Shown here piece after piece: positions 31,021 to 48,239 of a stretch of 64,000 nucleotides of DNA. The DNA is from Gadus chalcogrammus (Eukaryota > Chordata > Actinopteri > Gadiformes > Gadidae). Below the pieces are notes generated by a model. The model worked only from the letters and a program-made list of their open reading frames with translations. It was not told the DNA's origin and did not search any database. Each line of letters opens with the position of its first letter. Positions within the stretch are counted from its first letter, which is position 1. The stretch spans positions 13,805,027 to 13,869,026 of the forward strand of contig NC_079419.1 of NCBI RefSeq assembly GCF_026213295.1, in the 5' to 3' direction. The translations under genes were made by a program, and so were the position numbers.

Positions 31021-33600
31021 GTAGAAATCGACCAATCAGGACACCCAACATCACATCGTCTTTGGTTGCTGTTGTGGTTGTGTTTGCTAAAGAAATGTGG
31101 TGTTGTTGTGTATAGTTTGAATGAGCAGTGACCGCTGTGGCTGACGAAGCTGGTCATGTGACCAGGAAGAGACTATTTCATTGGTGCAGAGTGGATGTGA
31201 CCTCATCTCTCTAGGAAGGATCATGACTTGAAGATATAATCTGTTACATTGTATTGAGAACCACTTCACTATATATCTACGGTGATATCACAGAACGGAA
31301 TATTTGAATGGCCCTACGGGTCTACGGGTCGTGTGTGGAATGGTTTCATCTCCAGGTTGAAATAAGGGTTTCTAATACTTGTGTACCAAGTAGAGGTCCG
31401 AAGATGCTGTACAAGAACCAAGCCCAAAGGGACCAGGCACTGTCTTATATAAGGCCCAAGACCGCAGCAGAGTCTGAAGGAGCTCCAAGCGACCTCCATC
31501 CAGAAAAAGCAGTTATATAACTAACTGATGAAAAGACACACAGCATGTGCTGTTTGACTCACCATCGAATCTCGTTACCAATCATTTGTTTGTGCTATAA
31601 TCTTTATTGGATTACCTTGAATGTTTTTAGACATAAAATAATTTATAATAATTATAATAACGATAGTCAAAAATAATTTATTAAAGTTGAAGGAAAAAAA
31701 ACCTCAAACCGCTTTCGGGCCCCAGGGGTCAGATCAAAGTTTATCGAGGCTCAAGACAAATGGCAGTCAGTTCAGACCCAAACCCGATCAGAAGTAGATT
31801 ACTAGACAAGACTGTATCCATGAACCCATTTGGTTCCGATCCCACACCACCAGGTTGGTTTCGGCTGTGCCTGGCTGGGGTGGTCCAAAGACACCTCATT
31901 AGAATAGCAAGCAGCTAAAGAAGGATCTACTGGGGGCAGTTACCGCTCTTTAAACGGTTTCTTAAGTCATTCCGTGCATGCCCTCCGCTGCTTCGACGAA
32001 AGACACGCATCGCAGCAACGTCGCCATGGAGACGGGCTGGAGAACGAGGACCAAACGAAAAACGCAAAGCACATCACTGGAAAGACTGGATGGGGGACGG
32101 CTTCTGGCGCCCCCTGCCGCTGGCAGAGTGTAACGACGCGAAAGAGTCGCTTCCTTGGAGTTCAGCCCCCCCTTCCCGTTATTGCAGACGCATAGGAAGC
32201 CGATATTCTTCATAATACTGTGATAACTGTTCCTGTTTAAATGTTATATCAGATCTGATCAATAAAAAGAACGAATGACACATCGTCTGTTACGTCTCTC
32301 ATTGTGCAGTTCAAAACCAGCTGTGATGTGGTTACCCTCTGTCCCTCGGGAGGCGACACCCAGAGACAGATCGTGGAAGGCGGGATGGGAGTGGTGATTT
32401 TTTGGGACAGCAATTGCTTCGTCTGTATGCAAAAAAATAGGGATGCAATCAGCTGCATTACATCGGAACAAACGTGCATAAATGTGCTAGCTTAATAACA
32501 CTATCGTCTTGAATTAATTTACAGATTAATTAACATGCTATTTAATTACATGATTAGTGCATCTAATTGACATGAATCAGTGTTCTGCAACTATAAATGT
32601 AACTAAATGTTTGTGCAGTCAGCGGTAGACACCGCACAGGAGCAGTAAGACAGTGCCAAGCTGAACGAGAACTGAGCCTTGGGGCTACATAAATGTGTAG
32701 CGTTGAGAGCACGGCTCCGACTTCGAGGCAATCACAGAGAGTACGAACTACTCCGGCAGCAAGGGCTGCTTAGAGACCGTCTTTGCGCTATTCGGCGGCT
32801 AAAAGGGTCAAATATAAACTCCTAATGCACTGTTGCTTTGGTTAAGGCCAGCTCGTTTGTCAATAAGTGTCACTTCCTCCTCAAGAAATCAATTCCTTTT
32901 ATAGTTACGGGCTGCCTCTCCCCGTTCTCCAACTCACGCTCATAGAGCACTGTGAAGCGCGTGTGCGTTAGAGCCAAGGCAGCATCCGGTGGAATTTAGT
33001 CTCCAACAATAAAGGTCTATTTGGAGTCTATTTTGTTGTGGTTGGTAGAATCCGTTCTTTTTGCATCGGTTGCATACAGTAATTCAGGATTCTAGTACAG
33101 CATAAAAGTGATTTTATAAGTATGTCATACATATATGCAAACAGACGCTGTTACGTGCTATGTCATTAAGCAAATCCATACCAACCATTTTTCATGGTTA
33201 TACATTCATTCACACTATAGATATTGTAAACGCCTTACATGTTTTAACCAAAAAAGCCTGCATGCTGCAGTGGGCAGGTCGACAACGTATAAGGCCTAAG
33301 AAAATAAATGTGTATTTACATACAATTATTTGATCTTCAATGTTTGTACTCGACATAATATGTGGCGTCAGAGAAGGAACCACAATATTGTCTATTATGT
33401 AATTGTCTTACTATTGATTTAACTGTCCTAAAAAAGATAGACCATACCTAAAACCTTAATAAAGTTTAAACACAAGGGCCTTTATTGTGAAGATAATAGA
33501 TATCTGCGTGCCGGAAGCCAGGATACATATTGCAGATATGTTTTGGCTTGACGCGTTTCTGTATTTTCCGGGTTGAACCAACATGTATAGAACCAACGGT
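31021..33600. other. Intergenic ASAP1-CYRIB
   Basis: No coding gene is supported. It includes a late AATAAA at 32261 and a GC-richer, promoter-like stretch at about 32610-33020. Small open frames here have no recognisable motifs. Confidence 0.4.
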
Positions 33601-33775
33601 ACGACACACCTGGTTGACTGGTGATAACGGAGACTTACGACGTTGATCCGAAAGGATTTTGTGAATCTATTAAAGGTGAGCAATCACTCATCCCATCTTT
33701 TCGGTGCACAGTTTTCGTTTGGGTGGTTTGGTTTAGGGGGTAAACTTTAACGGCACTCCGACTGATGCAGGTAAG
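33541..33775 (+). promoter_or_regulatory. cyrib: Candidate CYRIB 5' UTR exon(s)
   Basis: The first CYRIB coding exon has an acceptor one base before its ATG, so a non-coding exon must lie upstream. Two strong donors are seen here: AAAG|GTGAGC at 33676 and CAG|GTAAGT at 33771. Either could end the leader exon. This is inference without transcript evidence. Confidence 0.3.
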
Positions 33776-34308
33776 TGGGGGGCCGTGCAGGTGGGCTGGC
33801 TGCCTTCAGGTACCGCGGGAGACCATCGCTCATTCTCTCCGTTTTCACTTCGTACGGATTTGACCAAGAAACGAGTTTGCGTTTACGGTTGGAAAGCGAA
33901 GGGTAAGCATGTACTTTATGTTACTGGATGGACATTTACCCAAACAGTAAAGAGCTCTTGGACAACTTGTGTCCACTTGAACCGAACTAATAACCGAACC
34001 ACGAAGTAGGAGGAAAGTGGCCGAACGCCTGCCGCCTTTGTACGCTTCCTCTTAGCGCATATAGGCCCAACTTTCATAAACAAATTTGACACTTCCTCAT
34101 TTAAAAAACCCCGCATTGGGGCTGAAGTTTGACTGGAGAACGACAGGCTTGTAATTATGTGCCAGTACGCATGCGTACACATAATCACAGAGTCTGGCCT
34201 CCTGGGCGTCAATTCATTGCAGGGTTTGTTGAGTAGCTAAAATGCAAAAAGTGGAGGAAGGTTTTGTGTTAAGGATGACATGGCCACTTGTTTAACTCTG
34301 AAAAACAG

Positions 34309-34311
<3 letters not shown>

Positions 34312-34374
<63 letters not shown>
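34312..34374. repeat. (TG)n, copy 1 of a duplicated segment
   Basis: TG tract whose downstream flank resembles the flank of the TG tract at 35616-35718. Confidence 0.9.
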
Positions 34375-34376
<2 letters not shown>

Positions 34377-34944
34377 TTAATAGCAAACTCATATTTTGGC
34401 AACACAAATCAGATATCATGTATGGTACTTTAACGACCATACTGGTCGTGGTGCTGAACGACATGTGATGGACATCTGAATCTCTTGACATTTTATGGAA
34501 TTAAAGACCTTGTATGTTGTTGGAGTTGGATGTCAGAGCAGCCCCAATCTACCTGCAAGTCACTACTCCACCCATCTCCCTCGCCCACACAGGTACTGTG
34601 TCAAAGTTCCCTCAGGCTGTTAACCTCAACAGACGAACATTCAAATGCTCGTTTCTTTTAGTTTTTTTTGGTTTGCATGTCTGTCCTACAGCTTCTCCAT
34701 GGAGACCAGATTCACGCAGTTCTGTGAACACAGAAAGCGACAAACCACCATGTTGTTCACTATCAGGGGTCAGGATATGGGTTCCCCTCTCTCTCGAACC
34801 CGCTGCCAGGGCTCAGGTGCCGCGGTCCGTTGTTGATGCTTAAGTCCTCTGTTCACTCGCCTCATGATCGGTTTGGATTTTCTGTTCGTTTTTTTAACGG
34901 AGGTAATTCAATACTGTTTACACCAAGCAACACTAAACATTTAT

Positions 34945-34992
34945 TGTTGCTTCAGATCATAGCAACTGCTTTTATCCAAAGCGACTAGTGGC
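34945..34992 (-). mobile_element. SINE tail fragment, minus strand
   Basis: GCTTTTATCCAAAGCGACTAG is the reverse complement of the fish retroposon tail with GTCGCTTTGGATAAAAGC. Confidence 0.5.
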
Positions 34993-35612
34993 TAGATTGT
35001 TATACGCAGGTTGGGGATAGGGCATGGTTCTCCAGGATGCCTATGGGTCTTCTGTGGACATTGGGGTTTGAACGCCCCTAAACCACCACAGCCCCCTCCT
35101 GTCCCCATCTTGACCGTGAGCCTGTATGATGACGAGCACCAGACCTCTCTGGGTTCTTGTTTGGATTCGAGTGCTGAATCCTGTTCTGACCAGGTGTCGT
35201 GCATTGGATAGACCTCCAGTGTCTGGTGGTCTCACCCGGTGATGACATGCATCTGGGGGTCCATTGTGGCCCATGCACAGCAAACTATGTAGATGAAGAT
35301 TTCGGAATATGATTATTTTGGTTTCGTTCTCACCTTAAGGAGGAAAATAAAAAAACATTGTTTTGAGTTTTTCCATGTGTTGTAAGGTAATAATGCAGCC
35401 CAAAACAATGTAACGATATGTTTGATTCATTGTGGTTTAAATTTGGAATCCACTCTAGACTCGATGCTACAGGAAGTGCTTACCACTTCCTGTGTGCTGG
35501 GTCGTCCTGCCATGGTTGGTTTTCTTGTGACTGCTTCAGTGGGTGTTTATGCCAACACCTTAAATTATGTTTACTGTTATGATATGAGGATGTCTTCAGA
35601 CATTCACAAACA

Positions 35613-35722
<110 letters not shown>

Positions 35723-36708
35723 AACATGACAATCAACACAAATCGGATATCATTTTTCAGTTATGGGACTTTTTATTGACCATACTGGTGGTGTTGAACG
35801 ATATCTGATGGACATCTGAATCTCGGGTGTGTGTCTTTACTGAACATGTCAAATCTTGTTCATGTCAGTGCTTGGAATTTCTTGAGTGCTATCGCCCTCT
35901 GGAGGCTTGTCGGTGTGTTCCATCAGACAGGTTATTAACTCTCAGAGATTGCGTTGAAAGACCATGGTGTTAGTCTAGCGGTGGACTCCTGCCGTGTTGA
36001 CCAAACTGTGTTGTGGTCTAAAGCTGCTCCCGCCACAGTCATGGCGGGTCGTTTCCCTGTAGACAGTGTCGGTTTCACTACCTGTTGTGGTGTGAGCCGC
36101 AGGCAGCTCGTTCTCAGTAGGAGTGAGCTGCTGGGAGGGACTGGATGCTGCCCTGCTGAAGCCGCTGCCCGCGCCTCGTCCCTTACTGCGTCACTGAAGG
36201 GACCAGGGCGCCCCTCGGGTGTAATGTTGTGAAGGATGTAGGATTAAGATGTGTCCATATTTGGCTGTGAATTCACGCCAATTATTATTATTTTTCTTAA
36301 AGTCTTTCATTGTAGATGCACAGAACAACACAGTCAGACTAGGCATTGACAAGTACCGATACTTATTAAGGGCATGATATACTAGAAGATAAAATGTCCT
36401 AGATAAAAATAAAAAAAGGCAAGATTTATATTTACTAGAAAGATTATTACAGGGTAGTAATTTTATTGTCAAATTAAACGTGTCAGTCAATAATATTGAG
36501 ATGCTTCTCGCATTGGAACTGACTCTGGGAAACAATCAGTACTTGAAGGAGGCCCCAATATTGCCATCAATATTTCTCTTTCTATTGTCTTTAAATGCAT
36601 CCTGTTATTTGTAAGGATAAATCTGCCTACCAGTTGGCCCAGTCGATCAGTCACTGTAGTGTCCTAGGTTAATTGAGGGATCCAGTCATCCTGCAATTCA
36701 CTCTCCAC

Positions 36709-36723
36709 CCAGCAGAGGGTAGC
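36709..36723 (+). promoter_or_regulatory. Near-consensus CTCF motif
   Basis: CCAGCAGAGGGTAGC differs from the CTCF core by one base (GGT for GGC). It lies about 210 bp upstream of the first CYRIB coding exon. Confidence 0.3.
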
Positions 36724-36806
36724 ATTAGTCATTTATGAGAATGGGTTGATATTGGGAGGAGACGTACTATAATAATGCTTTATGTTGTGGGATGTACCAG
36801 TATAGT

Positions 36807-36929
<123 letters not shown>

Positions 36930-36932
36930 AGC

Positions 36933-41137
<4,205 letters not shown>

Positions 41138-43080
41138 CGAAGCGACCCAAGAAGAGTCTCTGACGACTCCTCATTTCAGGAGCTTTCTTTTCATCATATC
41201 TACGGTCGGGCTGGGCGGTGAAGAAGACTTTTGTATCGTAATATTTATGCTGAACTTTGAAATGGATACATATCCATGCCTCGAAGTTCAGTATGATGAA
41301 CCTGATGGCCTCATTCCATAACTCTAGTAATTTAGTGTTATTACTCGTATTATTATATTTGTGTTATGATACAAAGCAAATACGCATATGTTAAATCCTG
41401 TGATGTCATCATCCCATTGAAAGACGATAAACGATAGCATTGATTATCGCCCAGCCCTTCTTAAAATATTTCTTTGTTTTTATTTCGTTTTTTTAATGTT
41501 CCAATGCATTTCACAGGATCGGGATGGTGAGAGTATTTTGTTTGTAGTAGTACTCGTAATATCGTAACTCTCTGCATCCCGTTTGCTTGCGGTTTGACAA
41601 TCCCTCTGCTTATTTTGACTGAACGCTGCTCAGACATAGCTAGCTGGCCGGCTAGCTAACCTGCTAAATCCTTGCATGACAACGTTTGGGGGCCTACATT
41701 GCTGTGCTAAATATGATGTAAAATATTAGATTTGTCGGTTAGGAATTTTTCTGTCTTTCTCGGCCCGCTATGACTACTAAAAAAATGAATTTGCCAATCC
41801 CATCAATGCCGAAACAATTTGCCTTTGGTTGCATGGTACTTTTCAACCCAGTCGCATGACTGTTTGTTTCTTGAGCTACATCCAAAAAGGTATGACATCA
41901 TCAAACTGCAGGGCCATAGTGGACCGAACAGAAAATGTTGCGGCCACAAGCCGAGCGCACGGTCATGATTTTTACATTCCATTTTATAGTGAACATGTGG
42001 ACGCGTTTTATATTCTTACCCTTTTTTCATTACTATTATCCCTTTCCGCCAATTGTTCCTCTAAAATTGTAATCGATACAATTCCTTGCCAACAACGGGT
42101 TTAGGCTTGGAACTCAACTACCAACCAACAGGCTCCGTCTTTAACTTTAACTAGGAAATGGGGGTAGGGCTGTATTGTCGTCAGGCATGGGGAGTACAGT
42201 CAAGGGGAAGTTTTTGCCAGTTCGCAAAATTTCGCTTTAATAGCTAAAATCATATGCGCATCTTTTTTTCCACCGATGGGAATCGGTTTCTCTATCAGGA
42301 AGGGGTGTACAGCTCTGGGGCCATTTGTCGTTTTGTTTTAGTAACTTCGGTTTCTCTTGACTACCTCTTTGATAACCAATTACCCTGGAGTCGAAACTCG
42401 AAAAACACTTCATGAGGTTTGAAGAAGTAAGGCACCACCCACCATATTTACGAAAAGAAAAATTGGCCAGTGTATTTGGAGTCATGTTGAATAGTTTGTT
42501 GAATATTGACCCAGGTTCTGGTTGTATACTGGACTTGAAGACGGAAAACTTTTGAGTGCTTCATTATAGAGCTTCTGTAATGTGACAGATTTCAAAGTAA
42601 AACATGCCTATAGGGTGGGACCAACGGACACGTGAATCATTATGTGATTCTCTCCTATTCTCCTAGCAACTGTTTTTATTGGTTGGAATGGGATGCCTTG
42701 CCCTTGTGGACTTGATGCTATCAAATCAGATAAATCTAAAATATTTTTTTTAAAGGAAGAGGAAGGTGATGAAAAATAAGGAAAGGGCATAACATGGTCG
42801 AAATTGGTACAATTTAATTTGATTATTCTCTTAACTAATGTGTAAACCGGGACTGACCGAATGAAGAAAGATTGCTATGTATTCTTGTTCATTGTCACTG
42901 GAATTATTGACTGTTGGATACAACCAAAAAGCCAACAGTTACGGCTATTAAAGTACAATTTCTATCCGTAAGCTTTTAATGTTACCTTAAGTATTGTATT
43001 TTAATAGTGTTTTTTTATGAATCTGTTTTGCCCGTTTTTGATTTATGTATGCCAAATAAAGTTTTAAATTTTTCACTGTT
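41138..43080 (+). other. cyrib: CYRIB 3' UTR with polyadenylation signal
   Basis: AT-rich sequence after the stop runs to a clear AATAAA at 43055-43060. The U-rich sequence downstream (TTTTAAATTTTTCACTG) fits a cleavage region. No other gene is supported inside it. Confidence 0.6.
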
Positions 43081-44170
43081 GAATTCTCTTTCCTCATTCC
43101 TTTCTGGCTACTTTGTTATATGATTATATATTATATGAAGATGTTTTGTGGATGAAATCATCCCATGGGCTTCTATTTGGATAGTTTATCCAGTGATTAA
43201 AAATTATAATCACTTGACAGGTCAGCAGTCTTAAACGTGATTGTGAATTCTACTGAACAGACAGACCATTTAAAGGCTCAGGCCAAGTCCGACCTAATTG
43301 ATTCTCACTGTTGGCGATTACCTGATAGAAATCAATACGACAAGAACGCATGGACCAAAGAGCGCTTGTTTTAGTCAATCTTCGGAAAATTGTAGTTTCA
43401 CACTAGAGACGCTAGAGGTCCGCATTACCCGCCGTCGAGCAATGACGTCGGATAGGAAGAGTGGAGTCGAATCAGAGCCTTATGTCCATGATCAGAGCCC
43501 GTCTCATATTAGACATTCTCTGGTCGAATTCATTTTAAACAGTGCTGTCTTTTCCTATGTTCGAAAGGAAGCACCTTTCACCTCTCCTTGACCCGATGAC
43601 GTTTTCCTCAAGGAAAGGAGGCATACATTTTAGGAGATTTGACTATTCGTAGAGGCCCCTGGCTTTCAAAACTCGCAGTAGTTTCAGGAAAACAACTTCC
43701 GCCTGCTTTTCTGGGCATTTGCTCTCAGTTTGCTCTCGAATAATTGCGGACATAAGACACTCCCCTCGTGCCTGGTGCCCTCTGCCAAATGCATATTAAA
43801 AAGAGACGCTTTTGTGAATTTTCACTTCAACACCCATCATGTATTTTTTATTTTGAATGAGGGGCTAGAGATTGTTTAATATGAAACTACAATTGGCGAC
43901 CAAAATCCATTGGTTTCAGAAAATTCAGCACCTTTGCTCCTCAGCCTGCATCAATAAGGGGACATCCATTGCGTCGAATTGGACTACGAAGAACGCAAGC
44001 GCCACTTGGAATGGCTTCCTCCTTGTTGACGAGGGGTTCACCTGAACTTGATGTGATTATAACGAGTTCCGCCTGATCTTCTCACGTTTCGTTGATAAAT
44101 GCGGTCCAATGCAGACGATCTGAAACTCGCCTATTGTAGGCTATATATTGGCCCCGCCGATGGGTGCTCT
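43081..44170. other. Intergenic, no gene seen
   Basis: No coding or RNA gene is supported. The words AATTGTAGTTTCA (about 43389) and its reverse complement (about 43884) form a short inverted pair about 500 bp apart, too little to call an element. Confidence 0.4.
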
Positions 44171-44172
44171 GT

Positions 44173-44187
44173 CCACCAGAGGGCGGT
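44173..44187 (+). promoter_or_regulatory. Perfect CTCF consensus motif
   Basis: CCACCAGAGGGCGGT matches every position of the vertebrate CTCF core consensus CCASYAGRKGGCRSY. It lies about 1.1 kb past the CYRIB polyadenylation signal and 10 kb before the first TCR gamma V gene. Occupancy is unknown. Confidence 0.6.
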
Positions 44188-44417
44188 CCATCCTACAGCT
44201 GATATCGAGACGCCATCAGTCGGTTAAGTTTGCTCTAACGAAATGTTCTTTTAAAACTTTGAATAATATATTATATCGATTTTTGTTGAATGTTTTGTGA
44301 ATTGGTAGTTTATTGCTGACAGTCACTATGACTAGCTTTTAGCCTTGGTTAGTTTAAATCGACTTGTGTAGGCCTATGTCAACCATCAATAGAGTGGCGA
44401 AGTCCGCCCCTTCTGGT

Positions 44418-44788
44418 AGAGCCCATGGGACCTATGAGATCGAAAAATTTGAATGGGTTTCAATTGAGAGAAAGTAATTATCTTCTGGTCCCAGCATTTA
44501 TATGGCCCGGATTATGTTTTTGGAGAGATTGTCGGTCTTGCCCACCCCAATCGCAGGGAGCGTGACGTCAGATACGAGAAGTGTATTTCTTTCGTTTTCT
44601 CTACAGCCTTTAACTGAACAATTGCACAAACGGTCAAACTCTTGACATGAAAAACTATCATTTAAATCCACAAACAACATAGGCCTATGTGAAATCCAGG
44701 ACATATAAAGACTGGGACCAGGAAAGAATTGCTTTCCCTCCATGGAAACCCATTCATATTTTTCGATCTCATAGGTCCCACGGGCTCT
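44418..44788. mobile_element. Foldback/MITE-like element with ~95-bp inverted arms
   Basis: The arms 44418-44512 and 44695-44788 are imperfect reverse complements sharing GGGACCTATGAGATCGAAAA and TGGTCCCAG. They enclose about 180 bp. No transposase frame is visible, so it would be non-autonomous. Confidence 0.6.
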
Positions 44789-44858
44789 CCCATGGGAGAG
44801 CTGCATGCAGATTCAAATATGCTGAATAATTAGGTTTATACATGGCTAGTTATAAATC

Positions 44859-44960
44859 TACGGAGCCCCTCAGGGGTCACACCGTTCCCTCGGATTCCCA
44901 ATCCGTGCGCATGAATCTGTTTCGTTCTACGCAGCAGAAGTTCCCCATGAAGCGTTTTGA
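44859..44960 (+). repeat. Dispersed repeat family, copy 1
   Basis: Shares CTACGGAGCCCCTC, CCCAATCCGTGCGCAT and CCCCATGAA with copy 2 at 45196-45357. Family unknown to me. Confidence 0.6.
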
Positions 44961-45035
44961 CGGCTTTGTGACACAGGCTTAATGCATGAGTAGATATGGC
45001 TAGATATGATATATTTAAGATGAAGCCAAACATGC

Positions 45036-45036
<1 letters not shown>

Positions 45037-45086
<50 letters not shown>

Positions 45087-45087
45087 T
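45037..45087. repeat. (TTA)n microsatellite
   Basis: About 17 TTA/ATT units between copies 1 and 2 of the dispersed repeat. Confidence 0.9.
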
Positions 45088-45195
45088 TGAACAAACATTC
45101 AAATATCATCATTCAAAGTAGGCTACTCAACAAAATAGAAGAAAAACAATGTTTTAACATAACAATATTTGGTTTACTATGAACAGATATATAGG

Positions 45196-45357
45196 CTACG
45201 GAGCCCCTCTGGTGTCACTCACATAGTAAGTGTGTAGGCCTACATTTTTGTTTTAATCCGTTTTGTAAACCGTTCAATCGGATTCCGAAACAGTGCGCAC
45301 GGATTTCCCAATCCGTGCGCATTTGGTTTGTTCTGCTCAGCATTGTTTCCCCATGAA
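45196..45357 (+). repeat. Dispersed repeat family, copy 2
   Basis: Longer than copy 1, with an insertion after GGTGTCACTC. It contains two tandem words of the GTGCGCACGGAT/GTGCGCAT type. Confidence 0.6.
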
Positions 45358-45807
45358 CATTATTGGGGAAACATCTGATTATCTGATTGGGACCAGCGTC
45401 CATACAGTATGGATGACTGAATTTAGGGTTTATCTTTTCACATGTACAGTTACGTTGGCTTGACCATCCTGTTAAAGTTAGGGCCTTCTCGTGTGCTAGT
45501 TGTAGCATGACGTAGGCCTAAAGCACCTCAACCACTGACATACTATCGTGTGGGCATAAACTACTGAGAGTAGGCTATAGGCTATCGCAGGGGTTTTCAT
45601 AAATATTTTGTCAAATGCATAATATCTGTTCATTGTAGGCTACACCAAATATTGTTATTTTTAAAAATTGTTTTGAAGTTATTGTTGAGTTCTTTGAATG
45701 ACGATGATGTTTCAATGTCTGTTAAAAATGACTTATGTCTGACTGAAACACCATGTTTGCCTCATATATCTTGGCCTTCTTTTGCTGTGTACAGTAAGCC
45801 ATCACGA

Positions 45808-45852
45808 TGCTTCATGGGGAATCCCTGCGGGGTAGAACGAACCAAATGCTCT
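45808..45852 (-). repeat. Dispersed repeat family, inverted partial copy
   Basis: The reverse complement contains GGTTCGTTCTACC and GATTCCCCATGAAGC, matching the 3' half of copies 1 and 2. Confidence 0.5.
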
Positions 45853-46939
45853 GAATGAGTTGAATGTAGTTCTGAAGAAGGTTCTGAGTTCAGGTAAGTC
45901 AGTTTAAAACCTGAAAAGGCAAACGCATGTGGTAGATCTTCAAAAAAAACACGTTTGAAACACGAGTGATGCACAACAGAGATGACCATGAAGAATGTTC
46001 AATTAATAATTAGGGTATTTATTGATTTTAAAAATCGTAAAAATCATGCTGAAGAATTGTAAACAATCATTCCAAATATGCAATTTGTCCCCTCACAGGT
46101 CAGTTCAAGACAGGTGGTGACGTTTCATAAGAACAGGTGATGAAGTTCTAAACATCATTAACATACACGTATATAGACAATAAAAACATTACAATAAATA
46201 CAACATAAGACGATATTCAAGAAAGAAAAAAGTGAATCAAGTTCGTGTTGTCCAGATGGCCCCAGTGGGCTCAAGACTGCGGCCATCATGTGGACGCGAG
46301 GTTATCTTTTCTTAGACCTATCTGTTTCTCCCTGTAACCTGTTACAATATGGTTGTTGCGAAGCACACATTTCATTTGTAAAACTAATTGGTTAATAGCT
46401 AGAACACTTATTTTTATTGGAACAACGACTCAGAAAGGCAAACTGCAATTTCACGTTAGTGCTGTGTGGAGGAAGACAGGCTGGGATCCACTCTCGGTCC
46501 GATTCCGAGTCTTCCGACCCTATCGGCAGAGCTTTGACGTAAAGCCAGACGAGGCATGGAGCGGGGTTTTGAGCAATGCTGGAAGTTAAAGCGTGTCTCT
46601 ATGGCGGCGCCGGTGTGAGCGCTCTGTTTGGAAACTTGACCAAAATAAGTTTCAATGAAGACAGTCCTTTTAACATTAAAATAATAAAAATGGTTTTGTA
46701 CATTGCGCAAAGTTTCAATGAAATTGCACTGCAGCACAAACTATATTCAAGAGCAAGCGAAGGAATGCATTTGTGGATAACGCATCGCCAGAAAAAAAGA
46801 ATCGTAATTGGATCATATAACCCGATTAGCAGCTGTTATTATGAGAAGGAATTTGATAGGGGGAGGAGTCGCAGAGTTGTTTTTTTAGGAAAGAGATCGA
46901 GGCGCTGGCGGTTAAAATAGGTTAAGAGGCATATCAATA

Positions 46940-47470
46940 GGCTATAGCCTATTTGTAATAGTAGCCTACAATTAAAGGTGAAAAAGCGTTTCAAATAATA
47001 TCAAAACAGTAATAGACACTGGTTTTAGGCTAATTAATTAAAGAATAATTATGCTAAAAACGTAACTGCTACGTGTGTGTGTTTTCCCCCTACTGTTTGG
47101 TGTGCTGTTCCAGGTACCACCCTCCCCATCGGACTGATCAGACACACCTGCAGCCCCTCAGCAATCAAGTGGATTGCTATAAAGCTGCAGGGACGAGAGC
47201 AGACGTGGCCAGTGGGCCAGATGGGCGAACAGAGTGGGGTCGCTGTCGGTCGCTGTCGGTCGCTGTCGGTCGCTGTCGGTCGCTGTCGGTCGCTCGCTGT
47301 CGGTCGCGAGTCGGAGCTACGTGGGCTCTTCGTCGTGGCATTGCTCCCTTAGTGGAGGGATAGTGTTGTTTGTTGCTCCCTCAGTGGAGGGATATTGTTA
47401 TTGGTTCTTTCTGTGTTGATTTAGGACTCAGTTATGTAATAAATGGTATATTGGTTGAAACCCTGCTACA
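46940..47470 (+). mobile_element. Possible solo LTR remnant
   Basis: It has a TATAAAGCTGCAGGGA box (about 47179) followed by AATAAA (about 47440), the spacing of an LTR promoter and polyadenylation signal. It encloses a GTCGCTGTCG 10-bp repeat (47239-47300). No TSD, boundary or retroviral coding sequence was found. Confidence 0.3.
47239..47305. repeat. GTCGCTGTCG 10-bp tandem repeat
   Basis: Five perfect units and one variant. Confidence 0.9.
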
Positions 47471-47524
47471 CTCTTCTGTTCTTTAAACACCCGGTATTAT
47501 ATTCATTCTTGCCCCCCCCCCCCC

Positions 47525-47789
47525 CACGTAGGCCTATTTTCTAAATTTTGTATTTCAATTGGAAGTAGGCTATTTGTCGTGTCACTAAGCATGACTTCCA
47601 AACTATTCTGTCCGGGAGCGTTCTCCCTAATGTCCCTTATGGAGCTCCGTACAGATATAATTGTCTTAGAACACTCCCATTCAGAATGCATTGGTTTACA
47701 TTTCGTTCTGTGTAACACGCAAAAAGTCGGACTATCGTGCTCTGGTACACGCTTCAATAGATTAACGTTCGTCCGCAGGAGCACGCAAT

Positions 47790-47793
<4 letters not shown>
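47525..47793 (+). repeat. Composite dispersed repeat A+B, copy 1
   Basis: Module A (47525-47656) is repeated inverted at 52336-52470 and module B (47659-47793) directly at 53454-53588, both with only a few differences. Here A and B are adjacent, followed by an (AC)n tract. Family unknown; a mobile origin is likely. Confidence 0.75.

Positions 47794-47883
<90 letters not shown>
47793..47883. repeat. (AC)n after repeat A+B
   Basis: AC dinucleotides begin at the end of module B. The other B copy has no such tract. Confidence 0.95.
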
Positions 47884-47886
<3 letters not shown>

Positions 47887-48239
47887 TCTTGAAGGCAGAC
47901 TCAGAATCTTGAGCCCATTTATTAGGGAACAGGTGTTATCAGGATTCCATCACTGCATTCCCAGAATCCTGCATTGTGAAAGTCTTCCCTTTTTTTTTTA
48001 AATGTACAATGGCATTTTATTCTACATACAAAACAACCATAGTATTTTTCAGGAGTCCACGACCACCCTGCCCGTTTTGACACACAAAAGTAATTTGACA
48101 CTTCTGGGATGAGCCAATGATTCATCTGTTTGGAAGGTTTTGTTGGAGACAAACAAAGAATCTTCAGGCAGCAGATGTGACAGCTGTGACTGCTCTCTCT
48201 CTCCTTCGTCTGCTTGGTCCTCTGTGTTTGCCTACCTGC

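Noticed and set aside
44498..44806. 102-codon minus-strand frame
   Set aside because: Lies across the foldback element; no recognised motif, stop-free length plausible by chance.
46576..46920. 114-codon plus-strand frame
   Set aside because: No domain recognised, no splice or promoter context; unsupported.
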